Assembly: GCA_025458865.1 (NCBI GenBank)
Contig: JALORP010000011.1
Coordinates: forward strand, 1 to 64,000
DNA length: 64,000 nt
From: Steroidobacteraceae bacterium
GTDB taxonomy: Bacteria; Pseudomonadota; Gammaproteobacteria; Steroidobacterales; Steroidobacteraceae
Direction: 5' to 3'
Under the pieces are notes generated by a model that was not told the DNA's origin, did not search any database, and saw only the letters and a program-made list of their open reading frames with translations. Position 1 is the first letter of the stretch; every line of letters begins with the position of its first letter. Made by a program: the position numbers and the translations under genes. Below are positions 9,401-15,272 of the stretch, piece by piece.

Positions 9401-9598
9401 ATGGATGGCGTCGCTCGGGCCGGGCTCGACCTGGAAGGTCATCTCCCGCGCAAGGCCCGAGAAATAGTGCGCCTGCAGCGGCGAGCGCGTGATCTCGATC
9501 CAGGCGAGCAACCCGCTGCCTACCAGCACGAGGACCACCAGGATCAACAGCAGGATCAGCAGGAGGTGGCCGACGCCTCCTCCCTGGCGTGCGCGCAT
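6434..9598 (-). CDS. Atypical bifunctional penicillin-binding protein (GT51 plus transpeptidase)
   Basis: Peptidoglycan glycosyltransferase/transpeptidase of about 1054 residues with one N-terminal membrane anchor (about 11-35). The GT51 part has the catalytic Glu in FIENREL (about 164), then GASTLATQIEKY and VVDYLNTVPLAARGGYGE. The transpeptidase part has an SxxK serine in LGSTAK, SIN as the second motif and GGKTGTGDH near the C-terminus. All catalytic motifs are therefore present, but they are divergent: ENR replaces EDR and the spacing is long (normal class A PBPs are 700-850 residues). ATG 9598 is preferred over TTG 9613; neither has a clear ribosome site. It is monocistronic and resembles the long accessory PBP1-type proteins of some gammaproteobacteria. 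Confidence 0.85.
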   Translation of the reverse strand: MRARQGGGVGHLLLILLLILVVLVLVGSGLLAWIEITRSPLQAHYFSGLAREMTFQVEPGPSDAIHFPGEGPFDRRLGYTGLPALAERLSQRGYEISAQARISPRMMEAAGHGLFLPYPEKTQAGLTILDCAGRSLFEVRYPQRAYADFDAVPRVVVDSLLFIENRELLSNPHPTRNPAIEWGRLARAIADQLLARVDPDRPTPGASTLATQIEKYRHSPGGVTDSPEEKLRQMVSATLRAYLGGEDTTAVRRQLVVDYLNTVPLAARGGYGEVIGIGDGLWVWYGSDFDEVNRLLRDGSAPLPERALAYRKVLSLMISQRRPSGFLVRDLEALERLTDSHLRLLAQAGVITPALRDAALALVIEPRRGPMETARASFVDRKAATAMRNHLSGLLGVRRLYELDRLDFLASSTIDLALQERTAAKLREITSPEGAAAAGLMEARILLGSDPAGVTYSFTLYERTPEGNLVRVQTDNLDQPFDINEGARLDLGSTAKLRMLVTYLEIVAGLHGRLAGLDAAALRATPIASRDRLGQWAVEYLLEAQCEARGLAAMLEAALDRRYSASPAESFFTGGGVLRFQNFDPEDDRRVVTVREAMQRSINLPFVRLTRDIVSHTMFNLPSSSATLLDDDADPRRQAYLQRFAEQEGREYLRRFYRKYQGQPPEQADALLLRSVRATPRRLAAIFRYLEPEAGLASFADKLRANLPTARVDDASIARLYRDHAPERYDLADRGYIAGVHPLELWLVGYLRTRPEASLSQVFADSADERQDAYAWLFKTRRKGAQDRRIRMLVEKEAFEEIHRSWQRLGYPFESFAPSYATALGSSADRPAALAELVGILLNDGVRLPVLRSGDLRAAEGTPYETHFAARPPTGERVIPPEVAAAGLRALGLVVQGGTARRLDRVFTASDGTPLPVGGKTGTGDHRFETYGRGGVLLSSRVVSRSGTFVFYLGDRHFGTMTAYVKGPTAASYRFTSALPTQVLKSLAPILQEELNRAPRIGTSCAVDAPLRAVPGVALPVPLSDGELLPPGEALDTAPALPEAQPDAVDPDLP

Positions 9599-9713
9599 GG
9601 TCGACTTTCGCAAGGCGGCTGGAACTGCGCCATTCTAGGAGAACGGCGAAGGCGCTGCAGCGATCCGCAGATGTGCCTGGCAACCTGCCTTCTTCGCTGC
9701 CCGAACGTCACTC

Positions 9714-9756
9714 TTGCGTTGCCTGCGCACCCACCCTATCCTGCATTGCAAATGCA
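9714..9756 (+). promoter_or_regulatory. Toxin-antitoxin promoter with overlapping operator
   Basis: TTGCGT (9714-9719), a 17-bp spacer and TATCCT (9737-9742) form a plausible sigma-70 promoter. It overlaps an inverted repeat TGCATT-GCA-AATGCA at 9742-9756. That arrangement is typical of autoregulated type II toxin-antitoxin operons. The antitoxin start follows at 9778. Confidence 0.5.
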
Positions 9757-9777
9757 TCACGTACGCGGGTGGCTTCC

Positions 9778-10050
9778 ATGAAAACCAGCACGTTGCCCGC
9801 CCTGCGCGTGGCACCCGAACTGCGGGCGGACGCGGAGGCGGTGCTCGCACCAGGCGAAAGCCTCTCGTCCTTCGTCCACGACGCGGTCGCGCGCAGCATT
9901 GGTTTCCGCAAGGCGCAACAGGAATTCCTTGCGCGAGGCCTGGCGAGCGGCGAGAAAGCGCGTCGCTCGGGTCGCTATGTGTCGAGCCAAGGCTCGCTGA
10001 GGGCGCTCAAGCGCCAGCTGGCTCGGGCAAAGTCAGCGCGCGACGAGTGA
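9778..10050 (+). CDS. ParD-like antitoxin
   Basis: Small protein of 90 residues. The N-terminal third (LRVAPELRADAEAVLAPGESLSSFVHDAV) looks like a ribbon-helix-helix DNA-binding domain. The C-terminal half is charged and helical (GEKARRSG, LKRQLARAKSARDE), as in antitoxin toxin-wrapping tails. It overlaps the following toxin by GTGA and has its own promoter with an inverted repeat. Starts upstream of ATG 9778 would cross that promoter, so I reject them. The exact antitoxin family is not certain. Confidence 0.8.
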   Translation: MKTSTLPALRVAPELRADAEAVLAPGESLSSFVHDAVARSIGFRKAQQEFLARGLASGEKARRSGRYVSSQGSLRALKRQLARAKSARDE

Positions 10051-10352
10051 AGCGCCATCGGGTTCGCCTCACGCCGGAGGCCCAAGCCGATCTCGAACGC
10101 TTGCAGGCCTGGCTCCTCGATCGCGACCCCTGCGCCGTGGAACGTGCCCTCGATGCCGTCGATGCTGCCTTTGGACTGCTCGCTTACTCGCCCTTCTCCT
10201 GCCGCAAAGCTTGGCCCGGAGATCGCCCGCTGCTCCGGGAGCTCATCATCCCTTTCGGCCAAGCCGGCTACGTGGCGCTCTTCGAGATCGATGACGCGCG
10301 TACCGTGACGATCCTCGCCGTGCGACATCAGCGCGAAGAGGACTTCTTGTAG
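10047..10352 (+). CDS. RelE/ParE-family toxin
   Basis: Predicted toxin of 101 residues starting at GTG 10047, overlapping the antitoxin stop. It shows the ParE/RelE layout: a basic first strand (HRVRLTPEAQADL), a long helix pair, LRELIIPFGQAGYVALFEID in the central sheet, and the closing strand TVTILAVRHQREEDFL. ParE-type members poison DNA gyrase and RelE-type members cleave mRNA; sequence alone does not decide here. The order antitoxin-toxin with overlap is standard. Confidence 0.85.
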   Translation: MKRHRVRLTPEAQADLERLQAWLLDRDPCAVERALDAVDAAFGLLAYSPFSCRKAWPGDRPLLRELIIPFGQAGYVALFEIDDARTVTILAVRHQREEDFL

Positions 10353-10522
10353 CGCCGGGACGCGTCCAGTGGACCGCGGCATTCGCGCCGCCAAGGCTTT
10401 TCGCCCTTGAAGCAGTCCTGCGCGAATGACGACCCTCTACGCGCAGGCCGCAGGCCTCAATGTCCGATTGGTCGGCAAGGATGGATGCCGGCAGGCCCGG
10501 GTGAAGAATCGCTCTTGCGTTC
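10353..10522. other. Intergenic gap without recognised features
   Basis: About 170 bases between the convergent toxin gene and DUF3592 gene. I see no ORF with coding character, no hairpin with a T-run and no repeat shared with the rest of the window. Confidence 0.5.
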
Positions 10523-10978
10523 CTAAACGAGGAGAAGGAGCAGCTCCAACATGAATGCGCCCGTCCAGCAGAATGCCGTTACGACGACGACAAGCACGTA
10601 TCCGCGCCAGCCGACACCGGGAATGATCACCGAGTTGCGGGGATCGCGAGGATCCAAGTGGACCCTCACCGTGCCTCCAACCGGATAGCGCTTCGCAACC
10701 GCCATCGCGCCAAGCAGCGTGAATCTTGCAACGCCCAGCGAGGCCAGTTTGTCGCCTTCGTAATCGATGCCGTTGAATGAGTATGCGTAGACGACCTTCA
10801 CGCCCTCCACCCGCCCAACCGCCTCAACACCGCTGGACCGTATCACGGCCACGGTCGTCGGCCACGACGGACTCCGCAGCGCCTGCCTGAATGGCCGGTA
10901 GAGGGCTGCGACGAAGAGTCCCCACATGCCCAAGAACACGATGCGCAACACCAGCACGGTGGCGTCCAGGGAAGTCAT
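10523..10978 (-). CDS. DUF3592 membrane protein
   Basis: About 151 residues with a transmembrane helix at each end (RIVFLGMWGLFVAAL and GYVLVVVVTAFCWTGAF). Between them lies an extracytoplasmic domain with the DUF3592 signature: SWPTTVAVI, YAYSFNGIDYEGD, YPVGGTVRVHLDPRDPRNSV. The function of the family is unknown. I prefer ATG 10978, which has GGAGG ten bases upstream, over ATG 11005, which lacks one. It is monocistronic, and its promoter region backs onto that of the MaoC operon. Confidence 0.82.
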   Translation of the reverse strand: MTSLDATVLVLRIVFLGMWGLFVAALYRPFRQALRSPSWPTTVAVIRSSGVEAVGRVEGVKVVYAYSFNGIDYEGDKLASLGVARFTLLGAMAVAKRYPVGGTVRVHLDPRDPRNSVIIPGVGWRGYVLVVVVTAFCWTGAFMLELLLLLV

Positions 10979-11066
10979 GCCAGGCGTGCCTCCAGTGTTC
11001 TGCATGGGGTCGAGCCTACCATCTCAGTATCTCAGCACACCCACGCAGGCCCGCCAGTGCCCGCGG

Positions 11067-11108
11067 TTGACACCCCCGCCCCACGGCCCCTAGCATTTGT
11101 CCGGACAA
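11067..11108 (+). promoter_or_regulatory. Promoter plus GntR operator (copy 2) of the MaoC operon
   Basis: TTGACA (11067-11072), an 18-bp spacer and TAGCAT (11091-11096) make a good sigma-70 promoter. The palindrome TTGTCCGGACAA (11097-11108) begins at the next base, so it covers the expected transcription start. A repressor bound there would block open-complex formation. The palindrome is identical to the one upstream of gntR at 6355-6366. Confidence 0.72.
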
Positions 11109-11164
11109 CTAGGCCCGAAGCGCCAACCCGGCGCAGCCTGACCCCGGGCCCGGAGCAGCAGACC

Positions 11165-11683
11165 ATGAGCCATTCCCACATCGAGGTCGGCCCGCAGCGC
11201 TACCGCGAGCGCTTCGGCCGCTACTACGAGGACTTCCAGGTCGGCGACGTCTACGAGCACCGTCCGGGCCGGACGATCACCGAGACCGACAACACCTGGT
11301 TCACGCTGCTCACGATGAACACGCACCCCATGCACTTCGACGAGGAGTACGCGAAGGCGAGCGAGTTCGGCCGCACCATCGTCTGCAGCCCGTTCACGCT
11401 CGCCCTGCTCGTGGGCATGAGCGTCACGGACGTCAGCCAGAAGGCCATCGCCAACCTGGGGTGGCGCGACATCAAGCTGACCCACCCCGTCTTCGCAGGC
11501 GACACCCTCTACGCGGAGTCGAAGGTGCTCGAGAAGCGCGAGTCGCAGAAGCGCCCGGGCGCGGGGATCGTGACGGTGAGCACGATCGGCAGGAACCAGA
11601 AGGGCGATGTGGTCTGCACCTTCGAGCGCACGATCCTGGTCGCGAAGCGCGGCCATTCGGTCGAGGACAAGATCGGCTACTGA
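11165..11683 (+). CDS. MaoC-family (hot-dog) enoyl-CoA hydratase
   Basis: Hot-dog-fold hydratase of 172 residues. The active-site helix region reads TMNTHPMHFDEEYAKASEFGRTIVC, matching the MaoC pattern of Asp/Asn and His in the N-P-x-H-x-D segment, followed by HPVFAGDTLYAESKVL. Relatives hydrate mesaconyl-CoA, itaconyl-CoA or other branched enoyl-CoAs. It is the first gene of a four-gene operon under the GntR-type operator. The order MaoC, acyl-CoA dehydrogenase, CoA-transferase is the one seen in itaconate-degradation clusters as I recall them. The start at ATG 11165 has a GGAG-type site upstream. Confidence 0.87.
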   Translation: MSHSHIEVGPQRYRERFGRYYEDFQVGDVYEHRPGRTITETDNTWFTLLTMNTHPMHFDEEYAKASEFGRTIVCSPFTLALLVGMSVTDVSQKAIANLGWRDIKLTHPVFAGDTLYAESKVLEKRESQKRPGAGIVTVSTIGRNQKGDVVCTFERTILVAKRGHSVEDKIGY

Positions 11684-11692
11684 GGATTCGCC

Positions 11693-12868
11693 ATGAACAG
11701 CACCGCCACGGCCCGCATCGGCGCCTCGCCCGACGAGGAGGCCCAGGTCCTCGACGCCATAGACCGCTGGGTCGAGAGGGACGTCCGGCCGATCGCGAAG
11801 AAGTTCGACCTCGAGGACCAGTACCCCGTCGACCTCGTCGAGCAGATGAAGGAGCTGGGGCTCTTCGGCGCGACCATCTCGCAGGAGTACGGCGGCCTCG
11901 GCCTCTCGGCCTCCTGCTACGCGAACCTCGTGGCCCGAATCTCCGCCGTCTGGATGGCCCCGACCGGCATCTTCAATTCGCACCTGATCATGGCGCAGGC
12001 AGTCGAGCGCAACGGCACGGCCGAGCAGAAGCACGCCTTCCTGCCGCGCTTCGCCACCGGCGAGCTGCGCGGCGGCATTGGCCTCACGGAGCCGGATGCC
12101 GGCACCGACCTGCAGGGCATCCGCACGACGGCTACCCGCGACGGCGACCACTATGTCGTCAACGGCACCAAGACCTGGATCACCAACGGCGTCTACGGCA
12201 GCTGCTTCGCCGTGCTGGTCAAGACCGACCCCGAGGCGCAGCCGCGCCACAAGGGCATGAGCCTGCTCCTGTGCGAGAAGGGAGCGGGATTCACGGTCGG
12301 CCGCAAGATCAGGAAGCTCGGCTACCGGTCCATCGACAGCGCCGAACTCGTCTTCGACGGCTTCCGCGTCCCGGCCGCGAACCTCATCGGCGGCGAGGAA
12401 GGCCGCGGCTTCCACCACGCGGTCGGCGGCCTCGAGCTCGGTCGCATCAATGTCGCCGCGCGCGGCGTCGGCCTCGCAACCGGCGCGCTCAACCATGCCC
12501 TCGCCTACTCGCAGCAGCGGACGACCTTCGGCAGGCCCATCTGCCAGCACCAGGCCATCCAGCTGAAGCTCGCCGACATGGCGACGCGCGTCGAAGCGGC
12601 GCGCCTGCTGGTCGAGCAGGCGGCCCGCAAGTACGACACGGGCGTGCGCTGCGACCTCGAGGCCGGCATGGCCAAGCTCTTCGCCTCCGAGGCCGCCGTC
12701 GAGAACAGCCTCGAGGCCATGCGCATCTTCGGCGGCTACAGCTACTCGGTGGACTACGAGATCGAGCGGTTCTTCCGCGACGCGCCGCTGATGTGCATCG
12801 GCGAGGGCACCAACGAGATGCAGCGCATCATCATTGCCCGCCAGCTCGTCGAGAGGAACCGCGCATGA
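11693..12868 (+). CDS. Acyl-CoA dehydrogenase
   Basis: FAD-dependent acyl-CoA dehydrogenase of 391 residues, a normal length. Motifs: GLTEPDAGTD (flavin/substrate loop), YVVNGTKTWITNG, RTTFGRPI and the C-terminal EIERFFRDAPLMCIGEGTNEMQ. The Glu in IGEGTNE is near the usual catalytic position for short-chain, glutaryl-type or branched-chain enzymes. It starts 9 bp after the MaoC gene and ends in an ATGA overlap with the first CoA-transferase, so it acts in the same pathway. The specific acyl substrate cannot be read; a C4-C5 branched or dicarboxylic acyl-CoA fits the context. Confidence 0.93.
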   Translation: MNSTATARIGASPDEEAQVLDAIDRWVERDVRPIAKKFDLEDQYPVDLVEQMKELGLFGATISQEYGGLGLSASCYANLVARISAVWMAPTGIFNSHLIMAQAVERNGTAEQKHAFLPRFATGELRGGIGLTEPDAGTDLQGIRTTATRDGDHYVVNGTKTWITNGVYGSCFAVLVKTDPEAQPRHKGMSLLLCEKGAGFTVGRKIRKLGYRSIDSAELVFDGFRVPAANLIGGEEGRGFHHAVGGLELGRINVAARGVGLATGALNHALAYSQQRTTFGRPICQHQAIQLKLADMATRVEAARLLVEQAARKYDTGVRCDLEAGMAKLFASEAAVENSLEAMRIFGGYSYSVDYEIERFFRDAPLMCIGEGTNEMQRIIIARQLVERNRA

Positions 12869-14052
12869 GCCTGCCCCTCGCCGGTTACCGGGTCCTGACC
12901 TTCGAGAACTTCGGCGCGGGGCCCTTCGGCTCGCTGTACCTCGCCGACCTCGGCGCCGAGGTGATCAAGGTCGAGAACCGCGAGCAGGGCGGCGACGCCA
13001 CGCGCGGCATGGGCCCCTTCCTGGGCGAGCACGACAGCCACTTCTTCCAGGCCTTCAACTACAACAAGAAGAGCGTCTGCCTGAACCTCAAGACGGAGGC
13101 CGGGCGGCAGGCGTTCCGCCGCCTCGCGGCGAGCGCGCACGTGGTGATGAACAACCTGCGCGGCGACCAGCCGGAGAAGCTCGGCCTGACCTACGCCGCG
13201 CTCTCGGACGTGAACCCGCGGCTCGTTTGCGCCCACCTGTCGGCCTATGGCCGCGACAACGAGCGCAAGGCCTGGCCGGGCTACGACTACCTCATGCAGG
13301 CCGAGGCCGGCTACCTGCACGTGACCGGCGAGCCGGGCTCGGCGCCGGCGCGCATGGGGCTCTCGATCGTCGACTACATGACCGGCATCACGACTGCGCT
13401 CGCCATCCTCGCGGCGCTGCTCGGCGTGGCGCGCGACGGCCGCGGCCGCGACGTGGACGTGAGCCTGTTCGACGTGGCGCTCCACCAGCTCACCTATCCC
13501 GGCGCCTGGTACCTGAACGCCGGCCAGAAGACGGAGCGCCTGGCGCGCAGCTCGCACCCTTCGGCCACGCCCGTGCAGCTGTTTCCGACGAAAGACGGCT
13601 GGATCTTCATCATGTGCATGACGGAGAAATTCTGGCGCGCCCTCATCGCCGAACTCGGCCGGCCGGAACTCGGCGCGGATCCGCGATTCGCAACCGTCGA
13701 GGCGCGGCGCCAGCATCGTCCCGAACTGACCGAGGTCCTCGACGCGGTCTTCCGCGAGGACACGACCGGGCGCTGGCTCGCGCGCCTGCGCCACCAGCTG
13801 CCGGCGGCGCCCGTCAACGACCTGCCGCAGGCGCTCGACAACCCCTACGCGCATGCCATCGGCATGGTCCGGCCCCTGCCCCACCCGCGCATGCCGGGCT
13901 TCCGGGCCCTCGCGAACCCGATCAAGCTCGACGGCGCGCGGCTGCCGCTCGCCACCGCCCCGGCGCTCGGCGCCAACACCGAGGAGGTGCTCGCAGGACT
14001 CGGCTACGACGCAGCGGATATCGCGCGGCTGCGCGCGGCGGGCGCGCTGTGA
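12865..14052 (+). CDS. CaiB/BaiF family III CoA-transferase (1)
   Basis: Family III CoA-transferase of 395 residues. The N-terminal Rossmann-like part has LADLGAEVIKVE; the interlocked-dimer core has NYNKKSVCLNLKT and the PGYDYLMQAEAGY segment, whose Asp (about residue 141) is at the catalytic position of the family. Members move CoA between organic acids. The start overlaps the acyl-CoA dehydrogenase stop (ATGA) and its stop overlaps the second transferase start (GTGA). It is the better candidate of the pair for substrate activation in the GntR-controlled pathway. Confidence 0.92.
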   Translation: MSLPLAGYRVLTFENFGAGPFGSLYLADLGAEVIKVENREQGGDATRGMGPFLGEHDSHFFQAFNYNKKSVCLNLKTEAGRQAFRRLAASAHVVMNNLRGDQPEKLGLTYAALSDVNPRLVCAHLSAYGRDNERKAWPGYDYLMQAEAGYLHVTGEPGSAPARMGLSIVDYMTGITTALAILAALLGVARDGRGRDVDVSLFDVALHQLTYPGAWYLNAGQKTERLARSSHPSATPVQLFPTKDGWIFIMCMTEKFWRALIAELGRPELGADPRFATVEARRQHRPELTEVLDAVFREDTTGRWLARLRHQLPAAPVNDLPQALDNPYAHAIGMVRPLPHPRMPGFRALANPIKLDGARLPLATAPALGANTEEVLAGLGYDAADIARLRAAGAL

Positions 14053-15170
14053 AGCTCGAGGGCGTCAGGGTCCTCGACCTGTCGCAGTTCCTGCCCGGGC
14101 CGCTCATGACCATGATCATGGCGGACCACGGCGCCGAGGTGATCAAGGTCGAGGCGCCCGGCGAGGGCGATCCCGGCCGGCACATCGGCCTGGGCCAGGG
14201 CGGCCACACGACCTTCTTCCGCAACATGAACCGCGGCAAGAAGAGCGTGGTCCTGAACCTGAAGGACCCGGCCGACCGCGAGGCGCTGCTCACGCTTGCC
14301 GAGGCTGCCGACGTGTTCGTCGAGGCGTTCCGGCCCGGCGTGGTCAAGCGCCTCGGGGTGGACTACGACGCCGTCGCGGCGCGCAATCCGCGCATCGTCT
14401 ACGCCTCCATCTGCGCCTTCGGCCAGACCGGCCCGCGGCGCGACCTGCCCGCGCACGATCTCGCGGTCGAGGCGTACGCCGGCACTGTGAGCGTCAACCT
14501 CGGCAACGACGGCGAGCCCGTCATGCCCTTCATCCCCGCCGCCGATATCGCCGCCTCGCTGATGGCCCTCGGCGGCATCACCATGGCGCTGTACCGCCGC
14601 GAGAAGACCGGCCGTGGCGACTATCTCGACGTCGCCATGCTCGACTCGCTGCTCGCCTGCCTGCCGAACGTGCTCGGGCCGGTGTTCGTCGAGAAGCGCG
14701 CGCCGGTGCCGAAGCACGAGCGCAGCTGGGGCGGATCGGCCTTCTACCGGCCGTACCGCACAAGGGACGGCCGGCACGTCGTCCTCGGCGCGCAGGAGAT
14801 CAAGTTCGTGAAGAACCTGCTCGGCGAGTGGGGCCGGCCCGACCTCGTGGAACTCGCCGAGCGCGGTCCCGGGCCGCACCAGCAGCCGCTGATGGAGTTC
14901 CTGCAGGGCCAGTTCGAGACCCGCACGCAGGCCGAGTGGGAAGCCTGGTTCGCGGGCCGCGACATCGGCTTCGCACCGGTGCGCAACCTGCGGGAGGCCT
15001 TCGACGAGGCCCAGGTGCGCGAGCGGGGCATGCTGCTCGTGGACGAAGCCGGCATCGAGCACGTCGGCGTGCCGATCCGGTTCGCCTGCGAGCCCGCCCA
15101 GCCTCGCTTCGGCCTGCCCGAGGCGGGCCAGGACAACGAGGCGCTGATCACGTCCCTGCGGCGGAGTTAG
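14049..15170 (+). CDS. CaiB/BaiF family III CoA-transferase or acyl-CoA racemase (2)
   Basis: Second family III protein, 373 residues, starting at GTG 14049 inside the previous stop codon. It has LDLSQFLPGPLMTMIMADHGAE, NRGKKSVVLNLK and GQTGPRRDLPAHDLAVEAYAG. The Ala-His-Asp triplet resembles the His-Asp of alpha-methylacyl-CoA racemases, so it may epimerise an acyl-CoA rather than transfer CoA. It is only distantly similar to its neighbour, so it is not a recent duplicate. It is last in the operon; no terminator hairpin with a T-run follows. Confidence 0.9.
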   Translation: MKLEGVRVLDLSQFLPGPLMTMIMADHGAEVIKVEAPGEGDPGRHIGLGQGGHTTFFRNMNRGKKSVVLNLKDPADREALLTLAEAADVFVEAFRPGVVKRLGVDYDAVAARNPRIVYASICAFGQTGPRRDLPAHDLAVEAYAGTVSVNLGNDGEPVMPFIPAADIAASLMALGGITMALYRREKTGRGDYLDVAMLDSLLACLPNVLGPVFVEKRAPVPKHERSWGGSAFYRPYRTRDGRHVVLGAQEIKFVKNLLGEWGRPDLVELAERGPGPHQQPLMEFLQGQFETRTQAEWEAWFAGRDIGFAPVRNLREAFDEAQVRERGMLLVDEAGIEHVGVPIRFACEPAQPRFGLPEAGQDNEALITSLRRS

Positions 15171-15196
15171 GGCTGCGGACGGCCCGACTGGACCCC

Positions 15197-15210
15197 TTGA
15201 CCCGGGTCAA
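15197..15210 (+). promoter_or_regulatory. FNR/Dnr-type box before TonB receptor
   Basis: TTGACCCGGGTCAA is a perfect palindrome in the form TTGAC-N4-GTCAA, 62 bp before the receptor start. The same type of box precedes nirS (20336) and lies between dnr and nnrS (21149). It is probably bound by the Dnr-like regulator encoded at 20369-21058. The corresponding -10 is weak. Confidence 0.6.
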
Positions 15211-15235
15211 GGCGCATCCCGACGCGCGGAGTGAC

Positions 15236-15258
15236 GATGGAACCCTAGAGGCTCCATC
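15236..15258 (+). promoter_or_regulatory. Leader hairpin next to receptor ribosome site
   Basis: GATGGA pairs with TCCATC around an inner CC/GG pair and a CTAGA loop. The structure ends one base before the GAGGA ribosome-binding site of the TonB receptor. It may affect translation initiation or simply be chance in GC-rich DNA. Confidence 0.3.
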
Positions 15259-15272
15259 GAGGATCCGCCGAA

